From: Micromonospora sp. NBC_01813
Lineage (GTDB): Bacteria > Actinomycetota > Actinomycetes > Mycobacteriales > Micromonosporaceae
Direction: 5' to 3'
DNA length: 64,000 nucleotides
NCBI RefSeq assembly: GCF_035917335.1
Contig: NZ_CP109067.1
Location: forward strand, 1,738,501-1,802,500
Positions within the stretch are counted from its first letter, which is position 1; each line of letters opens with the position of its first letter. Below are positions 8,102-17,480 of the stretch, piece after piece. A model generated the notes under the pieces. That model saw only the letters and a list, made by a program, of their open reading frames with translations, ran no database searches and was not told the DNA's origin. The translations under genes were made by a program, and so were the position numbers.

Positions 8102-9241
8102 TCAGGTGGTCGTGGGGAGAAGCTCAGGTACGGCCTGGTTGGCCCGTCCGCCGTGCGCCCGCTGCTCGGCCTGCGGCATCGCGTGCTTCCACCGGTGGTA
8201 GATCCGCTCGTAGCGCGAAGCCATCAGATCCGGCGAGAACGACGTCCGCACGTGCTCGGCGCAGACGTACGGATCCAGGTGCCGGACCTGTTCGATCGCC
8301 GCCGGAAGTTCGGTCGGGTCGTCGCAGATCATCCCGGTCACACCGTGCCGCACGACCTCGGGCACCGCGCCCCGCTTGAGGGCCACCACCGGGGTGCCGC
8401 ACGCCATCGCCTCCAGCATCACCATCCCGAACGGTTCCTCCCACCGAATCGGCATGAGCAGGCACCGTGCGGCGAGGAGCAACTGCCAGCAGCGAGCCCG
8501 ATCCGGGTTGACCAGCAGCTCCACATCCGGTCCGAGCATCGGGCGGACGGTCTCGTCGAGGTAGCGCTGCTCCGACGGCTCGGTGGCCTTACCGGCGAGC
8601 ACCAGCGCTACGCCCGAGGCGCGGCATGCCTCGATCGCCAGATCCGGGCCCTTGTCCGAGGCGAAACGTCCAAGCCACAGCACCGGCCCGTCGGACGGGA
8701 CAGGTTTGGTCTTGACGTCGGCGGCCAGCCCGTTGTGCACGGTGGCCGCCCAGGGCAGACCGGCGCCGACCCGCCGCTGGGAATACGAGATCGCCACCAG
8801 TGCCACCGCGCGGTCGATGCCCCGCAGATACTCGCCCAGTTCACCGTCTGGCGAGTTGTGGACGGTGACGACGGTCGGCACCCGGCGCTGGGCCGCGGCG
8901 AGCGGGCCGACGGTGGTGTGGTCGTGTACGACGTCGAAGGTGTCGTCCTCGATCAGCCGGTCCACCCGGGCCAGGTGGACCAGTTCCGGCAGCGAGTGAC
9001 CGAGCCGGTCGGACTGGAGCTCCCGAACCGTGCTGACGAAGTTCGCCGCCGTCCCGGTCTTGCTGCCGGCGCCGAACAGGGTCACCTCGTTGCCACGGGC
9101 CACCAGGGCGTCGACCAGCGCCGCGCAGACCTGTTCGACCCCGCCGTACCCGGGCGGAGGTAGTTCGTAGTAGGGCGGCACGATCATCGCGATCCGCAAC
9201 GGCTTCTGCTGTTCGGTGTGCGTGGACGGGACCTCGTTCAC
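8102..9241 (-). CDS. Glycosyltransferase family 4 (GT-B fold)
   Basis: 379 residues from a GTG at 9241, preceded by AGGGGG 6 bases upstream. The open frame extends further upstream but that part does not look like protein. The N-terminal strand LRIAMIVPPYYELPPPGYGG, with the glycine loop GYGGVEQVCAALV, and the C-terminal nucleotide-sugar motif EEPFGMVMLEAMACGTPVVAL (E-x7-E) are diagnostic of retaining GT4 enzymes. VVHDHTTVGPLAA and VLWLGRFASDKGPDLAIEA are further family landmarks. Donor and acceptor cannot be read from sequence; no other cell-wall or polysaccharide genes are adjacent. Divergent from the LuxR-type regulator at 9482. Confidence 0.88.
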   Translation of the reverse strand: MNEVPSTHTEQQKPLRIAMIVPPYYELPPPGYGGVEQVCAALVDALVARGNEVTLFGAGSKTGTAANFVSTVRELQSDRLGHSLPELVHLARVDRLIEDDTFDVVHDHTTVGPLAAAQRRVPTVVTVHNSPDGELGEYLRGIDRAVALVAISYSQRRVGAGLPWAATVHNGLAADVKTKPVPSDGPVLWLGRFASDKGPDLAIEACRASGVALVLAGKATEPSEQRYLDETVRPMLGPDVELLVNPDRARCWQLLLAARCLLMPIRWEEPFGMVMLEAMACGTPVVALKRGAVPEVVRHGVTGMICDDPTELPAAIEQVRHLDPYVCAEHVRTSFSPDLMASRYERIYHRWKHAMPQAEQRAHGGRANQAVPELLPTTT

Positions 9242-9291
9242 GGCGCACCCCCTGCGCTCAGCCGACACCACGGCCGGATATGCACGGCTTA

Positions 9292-9306
9292 CCCTGCTAG
9301 ACAGGG
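9292..9306. promoter_or_regulatory. Inverted repeat between the glycosyltransferase and LuxR genes
   Basis: CCCTG (9292-9296) and CAGGG (9302-9306) flank CTAGA, about 50 bp upstream of the glycosyltransferase start and next to an AT-rich tract (GGATAAAAACAGATAT). This is a plausible operator in the 240-bp divergent region; the regulator is unknown. Confidence 0.35.
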
Positions 9307-9481
9307 ATAAAAACAGATATCGCGTGATGTGACGCTCCAGGCGGGGGTGATCGCCGGTCACTCCCGCAGGATGGTTCCGACCCGGCCGCCGCGTTAGATC
9401 CGGGCACGGCGGGGAACGCCACCGCGACACACACCAGTCCGGCCCGCCAGCGGCGCGGCCGACAGGCGACAGGAGTGGCGG

Positions 9482-12196
9482 ATGCGCACAGCCGGACAGG
9501 AAACCGTGGCGGACCAGCGGCATTCGCCCCGGCCGACCGGCCCGGCTGGTGACGCGACCGTGCCGTTGCTCGCTTCGAAGATCACACCTGCGGATCCGCC
9601 GGCCGCCCTGGTCGACCGGCCCCGGCTGGCCGTTCGGCTCGACTCCGGGGCGCAGGGCCCACTCACCCTGCTGCTCGCGCCGGCAGGGTGGGGCAAGACG
9701 ACACTACTCGCCGGTTGGTTCGCCGGCCGCCGGGCGAACGGCACCGCCGCCTGGTTGACGTTGGAGCCAGGCGATCACGGCACCCGTTTCTGGTGCTACC
9801 TGCACGCGGCGCTCACCGCCGAGATCGCCCGCCGACATCCAGATCTGGCGGCCCCGCCCGAACCGGGCCGAACCGAACCCGAGGTGTTCCTGCCCCGACT
9901 GGCGTCGGCGATCGCGGCGCAGCCGGAACCGGTGCTGGTCGTCCTCGACGACATCCACACCGTCACCGACGCCGACGTGATCCGGGGAATCGAGTTCCTG
10001 CTGCGGCACTCGCAGGGACAGCTACGACTCGTCATCGCCGGACGCAGCGCACCGGCCATCGCGCTGCACCGGTTGCGGCTCACCGGTGAACTGACCGAAA
10101 TCCGCACCGCCGAACTCGCGCTGACGTTGAGCGAAAGCGTCCGGCTCGTCCGGGAACAGGCGCCGGACCAGCCGATCGAACGGATCCGGGAGTTGCACAC
10201 CCGCGCCGAGGGCTGGCCCGCCGGCGTCAGGCTGGCCAGCCTGGCGTTGGCCAGCGGCGCGGATCCGGCTGCCGGACGGCTGCCGGCCAGCGATCCGGAC
10301 GCCGGCATCGCCGGCTACCTACGGGCCGAGGTGGTTCCCGACCCGGACACGCCCGCCCACGAGACACTTGTCCGCGCCTCGGTGCTCGACCGGGTCTGCG
10401 GGGCGTTGGCCGACGAGTTGACCGGCCGCCACGACGGCGAGCAGCAACTGGCCGCCGCCGCCCGCACCGCCGCCGGTTTCATCGTCGCCATCGACGGCGA
10501 ACCGGCCTGGTACCGCTGCCACCAGATGCTCGCCGACGCGCTGTACGCCGAGTTGCAGCGCCGGTGTCCCGACGAACTTCCCGAGCTTCACCGCCGGGCG
10601 TACGCATGGCATCGCGCGCATGGCCGCCCGGTCGCGGCGCTGCGCCACGGGTTGGCGATCGGCGACGCTGCCGGTGCCGCCGAACTGGCCGCCACCTACT
10701 GGCCGGAACTGCTGCTCTGCGGACACGAGGACGCCAGCCGTACGACACTGCCCGCGAGCCTGGATCGCGCGCCTGCGGCGCTGGCCATGTCGTTGGCACT
10801 CGACCAGTTGGAGATCGACGTCCACCCTGACGGTGCGATCGCCACCGAACAGCCGGCGTGCGTCGGCGAACCGCCGACTGCCCGGTCCGGGGCGCACGCC
10901 GCCGGCCGAGATCTCACCGTGATCGTGGCACCACTGGCCATCGCACTGGCCCACGGGAACTTCGAATCGGCGGCCGGGTACGCCGGGGAACTGGTCGCCG
11001 CCACGGCGGCGACCGGGCAGGGCGAGGCCGGTCGCGGGCACCCGGTGGCGCTCGCCCTGCTCGGCACCGCCCGGTTCGGGCTGGGTGATCTGCCGGGGGC
11101 GGAGGAAGCGCTGACCGCCGTACCGGCGATGGCCGACGGCAGGCACAGCTGCACGATCCGCTTCGCCACCGGACAGTTGGCGCTGCTGCAGGCCTGGCGC
11201 GGTGACCTGGACCGGGCCGGTGCGGCCGCGCAGACGGCGCTGGCCTCGCCGGCCTGCCCGGGTCGCCGGTGCGCCAGCCACGCCGCCGCTGCCCACCTGG
11301 CACTCGCCCTGGTCGCCCTGCACCGTGACGACCTGTCCGATGCCACCCGACAGCTCGACCAGGCACGAACGTTGGCCGGTCCGGGAACCTCGGCCACGGT
11401 GACCGGGCTGGTCGCGATGGTCCAGGCCGCCATCCGGCACGCCGAGGGCGACTTCACCGCGGTCGCCGACCTGCTCGGCGACACCGACACCGGATCGACC
11501 GTCAACTATCACGCGCAGCTGCGCCGGCTGGCGCTGGCAGAGACCCGAATGGCCTGTGGCGACCTGGGCGGGGCACGTGAGCTGCTGTCCGGCCTGGCCG
11601 GGGAGGGGCCGGCACCGACCCGGCAGACCGCCCGGATCGCACTCGCCCGGCTACGGCTGCTCGCCGGCGAGCCGGCCGCGGCCCTGGCCGAGGTGCCCGG
11701 CTGGGCACCACCACGCGACGAGCTGTCGACGCGGCTGCACCGGCTGGACGCCGGTCTGGTCGAGGCGGTGGCCACCCGGGCACTCGGCGACCAACGCACC
11801 GCACGGGACCTGCTCGAACAGGTGCTCGACCTGGCTGCCTCGGACGGCCACCGACGGGTCTTCGGGCACGGCGGCACACCGGTGCGGGAACTGCTGGTGG
11901 AGCATCTCGACTCCGGCACCCGACACCGCGGCTTCGTCAACGACCTCGTCGACGCCGCCGGCCGCCGGCATGCCGACCGGCACCGCCCGGCACCCGCGAT
12001 CGCCGAGCCCCTCACCGAACGGGAACTGACCGTACTGCGGTACCTGCAGGGCACCTTGTCCAACGGTGAGATCGCCGCCGAGCTGTTCCTGTCGGTCAAC
12101 ACCGTCAAGACGCACGTGCGCAACATCTACCAGAAGCTCGGCGCACCCCGCCGCCGCGAAGCGGTGCGCAGGGCCCGCGAGCTGCGGCTGCTCTAA
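9482..12196 (+). CDS. MalT-like LuxR-family STAND ATPase transcriptional regulator
   Basis: 904 residues; ATG at 9482 with AGGAG 6 bases before it. Walker A APAGWGKT lies at residues 66-73, and Walker B VLVVLDDIH near 145. A long helical-repeat (TPR-like) sensor region fills the middle. The C-terminus (about residues 838-904) is a LuxR helix-turn-helix: PLTERELTVLRYLQG, SNGEIAAELFLSVNTVKTH. MalT-type proteins oligomerise on binding ATP and an inducer, then activate transcription. Only 20 bp separates it from the BON-domain gene downstream, so it probably controls or travels with the 12217-14241 genes. The inducer is unknown. Confidence 0.9.
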   Translation: MRTAGQETVADQRHSPRPTGPAGDATVPLLASKITPADPPAALVDRPRLAVRLDSGAQGPLTLLLAPAGWGKTTLLAGWFAGRRANGTAAWLTLEPGDHGTRFWCYLHAALTAEIARRHPDLAAPPEPGRTEPEVFLPRLASAIAAQPEPVLVVLDDIHTVTDADVIRGIEFLLRHSQGQLRLVIAGRSAPAIALHRLRLTGELTEIRTAELALTLSESVRLVREQAPDQPIERIRELHTRAEGWPAGVRLASLALASGADPAAGRLPASDPDAGIAGYLRAEVVPDPDTPAHETLVRASVLDRVCGALADELTGRHDGEQQLAAAARTAAGFIVAIDGEPAWYRCHQMLADALYAELQRRCPDELPELHRRAYAWHRAHGRPVAALRHGLAIGDAAGAAELAATYWPELLLCGHEDASRTTLPASLDRAPAALAMSLALDQLEIDVHPDGAIATEQPACVGEPPTARSGAHAAGRDLTVIVAPLAIALAHGNFESAAGYAGELVAATAATGQGEAGRGHPVALALLGTARFGLGDLPGAEEALTAVPAMADGRHSCTIRFATGQLALLQAWRGDLDRAGAAAQTALASPACPGRRCASHAAAAHLALALVALHRDDLSDATRQLDQARTLAGPGTSATVTGLVAMVQAAIRHAEGDFTAVADLLGDTDTGSTVNYHAQLRRLALAETRMACGDLGGARELLSGLAGEGPAPTRQTARIALARLRLLAGEPAAALAEVPGWAPPRDELSTRLHRLDAGLVEAVATRALGDQRTARDLLEQVLDLAASDGHRRVFGHGGTPVRELLVEHLDSGTRHRGFVNDLVDAAGRRHADRHRPAPAIAEPLTERELTVLRYLQGTLSNGEIAAELFLSVNTVKTHVRNIYQKLGAPRRREAVRRARELRLL

Positions 12197-12216
12197 GACG
12201 CCACGGGAGGACTCTG

Positions 12217-12897
12217 ATGACCGCCGCAACGGTACGCACCGACGAAGAGCTCCAACGCGACGTCCTGGAGGAACTGAAGTGGGACGCCCGGGTCCAGCCC
12301 AACGAGATCGGCGTGACCGTGCAGGACGGGGTAGTGACCCTGCTCGGCTCCGTCGACAACTACGGCAAGAAGTGGGCGGCGGAGCGGACCACCCACCGGG
12401 TACGTGGGGTCACCGCGGTCGCCAACGACATCGAGGTGCGTCTGCCCAGTTCGGCTGAACGTACCGACGCCGACGTCGCCGGCGCCGCCACCCGGGCGTT
12501 GGAGTGGGACGCGTTCGTCCCCATCGAACGGCTGGAGGTGACCGTGGCCCAGGGCTGGGTCACCCTCAAGGGCGAGGTGGAGTGGGAGTTTCAACGCCGG
12601 GCCGCGGAGCGGGCGGTACGCCGGCTTTCCGGGGTGCGCGGGGTGACCAATCTGGTCGCGGTCCGCCCCCGGGTCGACCCGTCCCCGCCCGAACTGCGGC
12701 GCAGCATCTCCGACGCGCTCGTCCGCAGCGCGACCACCGACGCGAGACAGATCACGGTCGACACCGACGGCGGAAAGGTCGTCGTCAAGGGCGTCGTCCG
12801 GTCCTGGTTGGAGCGTGAGGAGGCGGAGCGGATCGTCTGGTCGGCTCCGGGTGTCACCGCGGTGGAGAACCGGATCACCGTCGATCCGCAACGCTGA
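12217..12897 (+). CDS. Triple BON-domain protein (OsmY-like)
   Basis: 226 residues with three consecutive BON domains (about residues 9-76, 86-153 and 158-226), each with the pattern V..GxVtLxGxV and a terminal VxxVxNxixV strand. GGGAGG precedes the ATG. OsmY of enteric bacteria has two periplasmic BON domains. This one lacks a signal peptide and so is probably cytosolic or inner-face associated. BON domains are thought to bind phospholipid or membrane surfaces. Its place between a MalT-type regulator and an MscS channel fits an osmotic or envelope-stress role. Confidence 0.88.
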   Translation: MTAATVRTDEELQRDVLEELKWDARVQPNEIGVTVQDGVVTLLGSVDNYGKKWAAERTTHRVRGVTAVANDIEVRLPSSAERTDADVAGAATRALEWDAFVPIERLEVTVAQGWVTLKGEVEWEFQRRAAERAVRRLSGVRGVTNLVAVRPRVDPSPPELRRSISDALVRSATTDARQITVDTDGGKVVVKGVVRSWLEREEAERIVWSAPGVTAVENRITVDPQR

Positions 12898-12975
12898 CCG
12901 GGGCACGGGCAGACGGTCGGCGGGTGAGGGCGACCCCGACGGCGTGACGGGCAGGCCGACGGAGGTGACCGGAAG

Positions 12976-14241
12976 ATGTTGGACGAACAGGTCGGCCGGG
13001 CGGTCGTGGCGGTGATCGCCACGGTCGGCGGGTCGTTCGCACTGACCTGGCTCTCCGGATGGGGTGCCCGGCTGGCGGCCCGTGGGCGGTACGCGCCGTT
13101 TCTCACCACCCTGCACCGGGAGTGCCACCGGCCCTGGGGAGCCACGCTACTGGTCGGCGGGCTGTTGCTGGCAGTCCCGGTCAGCGGGGTCACCGGGGAG
13201 TTGCGCGACGAGGTCCTGCACATCCTCCTGCTGGCGCTGATCTACACCGGCGCATGGCTGGTGATCCGGATCCTGTTCGTCTTCGAGGACACCGCGTTCC
13301 GGCGGCTGCCGGTGGACATGACCGACAATCGACGGCGGCGCCGGGCCCGTACCCAGATCGGTCTGCTCCGCCGGCTCACTGCGGTGATCATCGGCATCGT
13401 CGCGCTGGCCGCGACCCTGATGACGTTCTCCCAGCTTCGAGCGCTCGGGGCGTCGTTGCTGGCGTCCGCTGGCGTAGCCGGCGTGGTCGCCGGGCTGGCC
13501 GCCCAGTCGGTACTGGGTCACGTGTTCGCCGGCCTGCAGTTGGCGTTCAGTGATGAGCTGCGCCTCGACGACGTGGTGGTGGTCGAACAGGAGTGGGGCC
13601 GGGTCGAGGAGATCCGGCTCACGTACGTCGTGGTCCGGGTCTGGGACCAGCGCCGCCTGATCCTGCCCACGTCCTACTTCACCACGACTCCCTTCCAGAA
13701 CTGGACCCGCAACGAAGCGCAGGTGCTGGGCAGCGTGATTCTGCACCTGGACTTCACCGCCGACATCGACGTGCTGCGCGCCGAGGCACACCGGATCGTC
13801 GACGCGTCACCCTTGTGGGACCGGCGGGAGTGGGTGGTGCAGGTGGTGGACGCGACCGAGACGACGATCTGTATCCGGGTCCTCGCCTCGGCCGCCGACG
13901 CGCCGAGTTCCTGGGATCTACGGTGTGAGCTGCGCGAGGGATTGTTCGAGTTTCTCCGCCGCTGCCATCCGGACTGGTTGCCCCGCGCCCGCAGCGAGCT
14001 GTCCGGGCCGATGGAGGCAGAGCAGTTCTCCACACCGCACCCCGCCGGTTCGGCGGGTCGGCCGACGATCGGCCGGCTGGGCCGTCCCGGCGCCGGCGGC
14101 CCGGATCCGGGCAGTAGCCGTGGCACGGGCCCGCGTGGCCGGGCCGCCCGGACGGCGGCCAGCCGGCAGTTCGGCAGTACGGTGACCGCCAGGCGGCAGA
14201 GCATGATCGATCCGTCGGCCGCCGACCGGGCCGGCGGCTGA
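12976..14241 (+). CDS. MscS-family mechanosensitive ion channel
   Basis: 421 residues. Three or four membrane segments (about residues 8-28, 55-75, 80-105, 135-160) lead into the MscS pore-lining signature ASAGVAGVVAGLAAQSVLGHVFAGLQLAF. The beta domain follows (LDDVVVVEQEWGRVEEIRLTYVVVRVWDQRRLILPTSYF with NW near residue 240). The last 70 or so residues are a low-complexity Gly/Arg/Ser tail absent from minimal MscS. The channel would release solutes on hypo-osmotic shock. GGAGG lies about 10 bases before the ATG. Co-directional with the BON-domain gene, 78 bp apart. Confidence 0.88.
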   Translation: MLDEQVGRAVVAVIATVGGSFALTWLSGWGARLAARGRYAPFLTTLHRECHRPWGATLLVGGLLLAVPVSGVTGELRDEVLHILLLALIYTGAWLVIRILFVFEDTAFRRLPVDMTDNRRRRRARTQIGLLRRLTAVIIGIVALAATLMTFSQLRALGASLLASAGVAGVVAGLAAQSVLGHVFAGLQLAFSDELRLDDVVVVEQEWGRVEEIRLTYVVVRVWDQRRLILPTSYFTTTPFQNWTRNEAQVLGSVILHLDFTADIDVLRAEAHRIVDASPLWDRREWVVQVVDATETTICIRVLASAADAPSSWDLRCELREGLFEFLRRCHPDWLPRARSELSGPMEAEQFSTPHPAGSAGRPTIGRLGRPGAGGPDPGSSRGTGPRGRAARTAASRQFGSTVTARRQSMIDPSAADRAGG

Positions 14242-14299
14242 CCGCCGGACCGACCGGGTTGACGAACTGCTCGAAGGATCGATGTGCGTACCGACGGGC

Positions 14300-16123
14300 C
14301 TACCGGTGATCCGATGCGGCCGCGAACGCCTCGGCGACCTGCCGAAGCTCGGCGGACAGGGTCCGCAGCCGCTCCACCGGTGCCTGTTCGCCCAGCGCGC
14401 CATGGGCGTCGTCGACGAGCATCTGGGCTCTGGTCCGCTCGTGGGCGGGCGCCACCGCGGCCGGACCGGCCAGTTCCCGCTCGACCAGCTCCGCCAACAT
14501 CTGCAGTTCGTCGCCGGGATCGACCCCGGCGGCGTCGCCCGCCGGTCGCTGCGGCAGACCGCCGCGCGGCGACGGACCGGCAGCCGGCAGCGGGCCGGCA
14601 GGCACCGACGATGGCTCGACGATCTCGGTCACGGTGATCGACCGGCTGTGCCCACTGTCGGCGTCCCGGGCCGAGATGGTGACGATCCCGTCCGCGTCGG
14701 TTTCGGCAGTGACCTCGATCCGTGGTGTCCCGCGTGGCGCGGGTCGGATGCCGGAAAGCCGGAACCGGCCCAGTATCCGGTTGTCCTGCGCCTGGCTGCG
14801 CTGCCCCTGCCGCACGACGATGTCCACGCTCACCTGGTCGTCCTCAGCGGTGGAGAAGATCTGGGTACGGCGTACCGGGATCGCGGTGTTTCGTTCGATG
14901 ATGGTGGCCATCGCCCCGTCATGCGCCTGCAGGCCCACCGCGAGCGAGGTGACGTCCCGCAGCCGGGTCCGGGTATCGGCGTCCGCGCCGGCCCCGGTCA
15001 GCAGACCCGCCTGGACAGCCGCGCCCAAGGCCACCACCTCGTCCGCGTTGATCAGCAGATGCGGCTCGTGGCCGTCGGTGAGTCGGCGCAGCAGTTCCCG
15101 TACCGCCGGAATTCGGGTCGCGCCGCCGACCATCAGGACCTGGTCCAGGTCCGCGGCGCGGACCTGGGCGTCCCGCATCGCCTGCTCCACCGGTCCCCGG
15201 CAGCGCTCCACCAGATCGGCGGTGAGTTCGTCGAAGCAGTGGCGGTCGACGAGGGTGCGCAGATGCTTCGGTTCCCCCGGATCGGAGGCGACGAACGGCA
15301 GATTCACCTCAGCCTCAGTCGCTGACGACAGCTCCTCCTTGGCCCGCTGCGCCGCCTCGGTGAGCCGCTGGCGGGTCTGCGCGTCCATGGCGAGGTCGAT
15401 CCCGTGGTCCCGGTGGAACCCGGCGACCAGGTGCTCCACCACCCGGTGGTCGAAGTCGTCGCCTCCCAGGTGGGCGTCGCCCGCCGCGGCGCGAACCTCG
15501 ACCGTGCCGTCCCCGACGTCCAACACACTGACGTCGAAGGTGCCACCGCCAAGGTCCACCACCAGCACCGTCTGCGGCTCACGTAGATGCAGTCCGTAGG
15601 CGACAGCCGCAGCGGTCGGTTCGTTGATGATCCGCAGAATCCGCAGGCCGGCGAGTCGCCCCGCCTCGCGGGTGGCGGTGCGCTGCGCGTCGTCGAAGTG
15701 CGCCGGTACGGTCACCACCGCCTGGTCGATCCGCTCGCCCAACACCGCCGCCGCGTCGTCGACCAGGCTACGCAGCACCAGGGCGCTGATCTCCTCTGGC
15801 GCGTACCGCCGGCCCTTGATGTCGAACCGGGCCATGCCCCCGTCGCCGATCACGTCGAACAGCACGCCGGCCGCCTCCCGGCCGACCTCGTCGTAGCGTC
15901 GCCCGGTGAACCGCTTCGCCGAGTGGATCGTCCCCTTCGGGTTGAGTACCGCCTGACGGCGGGCGGCGTCACCAACCAGCCGGGCGCCGGCTTCGGTGAA
16001 GGCCACCACCGACGGGGTGGTCCGGGCTCCGACGGCGTTCGGCACGACCGTCGGACGTCCACCGGAGACCGCTGCGATGACCGAGTTGGTGGTGCCCAGG
16101 TCTATTCCCACTGCACGCGGCAT
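14300..16123 (-). CDS. DnaK/Hsp70 family chaperone paralogue
   Basis: 607 residues from an ATG at 16123 with GAGGGGG 7 bases upstream. The ATPase domain is complete: IDLGTTNSVIAAV, IINEPTAAAVAYG, VVDLGGGTFDVSVLDV and LMVGGATRIPAVRELL. The linker and substrate-binding start differ from housekeeping DnaK: LLLDVTPL-type reads RLRDVTSLAVGLQ. DNRILGRFRLSGIRPAPRG is conserved. The helical lid is short and preceded by a Pro/Gly-rich stretch. No grpE, dnaJ or hspR is adjacent, and neither CIRCE nor HAIR sequences were seen upstream. It is therefore a stand-alone paralogue. Convergent with mscS across 58 bp. Confidence 0.88.
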   Translation of the reverse strand: MPRAVGIDLGTTNSVIAAVSGGRPTVVPNAVGARTTPSVVAFTEAGARLVGDAARRQAVLNPKGTIHSAKRFTGRRYDEVGREAAGVLFDVIGDGGMARFDIKGRRYAPEEISALVLRSLVDDAAAVLGERIDQAVVTVPAHFDDAQRTATREAGRLAGLRILRIINEPTAAAVAYGLHLREPQTVLVVDLGGGTFDVSVLDVGDGTVEVRAAAGDAHLGGDDFDHRVVEHLVAGFHRDHGIDLAMDAQTRQRLTEAAQRAKEELSSATEAEVNLPFVASDPGEPKHLRTLVDRHCFDELTADLVERCRGPVEQAMRDAQVRAADLDQVLMVGGATRIPAVRELLRRLTDGHEPHLLINADEVVALGAAVQAGLLTGAGADADTRTRLRDVTSLAVGLQAHDGAMATIIERNTAIPVRRTQIFSTAEDDQVSVDIVVRQGQRSQAQDNRILGRFRLSGIRPAPRGTPRIEVTAETDADGIVTISARDADSGHSRSITVTEIVEPSSVPAGPLPAAGPSPRGGLPQRPAGDAAGVDPGDELQMLAELVERELAGPAAVAPAHERTRAQMLVDDAHGALGEQAPVERLRTLSAELRQVAEAFAAASDHR

Positions 16124-16345
16124 GACCGTTCCCCCTCGTGCCGGTGTCCGGCGTGGGCCGGTGTCAGCCTCATCCGGCCCCCGGTGTCGGCCCTCATCGT
16201 CGCCGCCCGCCGGGTGACCTCGGCTCACCCGGCGGGAATGAGCCTCTCGTTCACGGGTCGGGACTCTGTCGTGGAGCCGGCAGGGCGTCGACCAACTCCG
16301 ACACCGCCGGGCGTGGACCGCCCGACGGTGGGTATTCCTGCCGCC

Positions 16346-16534
16346 ATGGCCGACTCGCTGCAGCTCCCCGACTACGTCGCGGGCCTCGATTTCCCACTGT
16401 CCCGGGAGGATCTGATCCGGCGTGCCCAGGAACTCGGCGCCGACACCTCGTTGCTGCAGACGCTGCGGGCACTGCCCGTGGAGCGGTTCACCAGCGTCGA
16501 CCAGCTACTCGCCGCCCTGGCTCAGCCGAGCTGA
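16346..16534 (+). CDS. DUF2795 family small protein
   Basis: 62 residues starting MADSLQLPDYVAGLDFPLS. The core matches my recollection of DUF2795: a hydrophobic strand, then SREDLIRRAQELGAD and LLQTLRALPVERFTSVDQLLAAL. It is a small all-helical domain of unknown function, common in actinobacteria and often near stress genes. The open frame extends upstream, but the family pattern starts near this ATG. The ribosome site is weak. It is divergent from dnaK (222 bp apart) and ends 9 bp from the convergent surE stop. Confidence 0.72.
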   Translation: MADSLQLPDYVAGLDFPLSREDLIRRAQELGADTSLLQTLRALPVERFTSVDQLLAALAQPS

Positions 16535-16543
16535 CGATGCCGG

Positions 16544-17359
16544 TCAGTGGTCGATGGTGACGTCCGGTGCCTCGTCGACCGACCGTAGCGGGGTGACCGT
16601 GGCGAAGCCGTCCGCCAGGTACGCCAGGTCGGTGCCGGGCGTCAACCGGGCGCCGGTCTCCTCCACGGCGGTACGCAGATACCCCTGGCCGCTCTCCGCG
16701 ATGGCCATCTGCACCTGCCCGAACCTCGCCAGTTTGGCCCGCCGCAGCCCGCGGAGCCGGTCGGTGGGCACATCCGGGACGTTGACGTTGAACACCGTCG
16801 CGGACGGTGCCCGGCGCAGCGGCGGCAACAGTCGCGTGAGCAGGCCGGCGGCGGTCGACCAGTTCCGGATCTCGTCGTCGGTGTCGTCGAGTGCCGCGAT
16901 GGCGGTCGCCCCGCCGGAGGCACCGGTCGCGACCGGCGAGAGCACGTCCAGCGAGAACGCCATCGATCGAAGGCCCTGCCCCGCCGCGGTCAACGCGGCA
17001 CCGACGGTACCGGAGTGGATGACCGCGTGCCCGGCGTTGGCACCACGGTTGATCCCGGACAACACCATCTCCGGTGCCGGTCCGAACGCGCCGAGGGTGG
17101 CCAGGACCACGATGTAACTGGGCGAGGCGCTCACCCCGTAGGCGGGTACCGTGTCGAGGCCGGCGAGCGCCCGTGGCTCGACGATCACCTTGGCGTGTTC
17201 GGTGACCGCGGTCATCGCCGCGCTCATCCCGCTCGCCTCGTGCAACGGCGCCGCGACCGTCACCCGGCAGCCGGCCCGCGTCGCGGCCGCCGCCAGCTGC
17301 CGCAGCCCGGGAGCGTCGATCCCGTCGTCGTTCGTGATCAGCACCACTGGTCCGGTCAT
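16544..17359 (-). CDS. surE: 5'/3'-nucleotidase SurE
   Basis: 271 residues. The N-terminal metal-binding signature VVLITNDDGIDAPGL, with its DD pair, is diagnostic, and the serine loop in AAPLHEASGMSAA and the asparagine-bearing VLSGINRGANAGHAVIHSGTVGAA complete the SurE active site. SurE dephosphorylates nucleoside monophosphates and is linked to stationary-phase survival. The ATG at 17359 follows GGAGG. Family length is typically 250-270 residues, so it is full length. Its neighbours (dnaK paralogue, BON proteins) support a stress-survival island. Confidence 0.93.
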   Translation of the reverse strand: MTGPVVLITNDDGIDAPGLRQLAAAATRAGCRVTVAAPLHEASGMSAAMTAVTEHAKVIVEPRALAGLDTVPAYGVSASPSYIVVLATLGAFGPAPEMVLSGINRGANAGHAVIHSGTVGAALTAAGQGLRSMAFSLDVLSPVATGASGGATAIAALDDTDDEIRNWSTAAGLLTRLLPPLRRAPSATVFNVNVPDVPTDRLRGLRRAKLARFGQVQMAIAESGQGYLRTAVEETGARLTPGTDLAYLADGFATVTPLRSVDEAPDVTIDH

Positions 17360-17480
17360 CCTGCGCCCTCCTCGTCCCCACCCTCCGTTCCCACCCGGGC
17401 AAGCCGGCAATCATCGCCCCGGTCGGCGGCCGACTACCCGCCGCCGGCCGGCAGATACCCTCCCGTCGGCGTTTCGGCGG

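Noticed and set aside
16124-16345. CIRCE or HAIR heat-shock operator before the dnaK paralogue
   Set aside because: Neither inverted repeat could be found in the 222-bp region.
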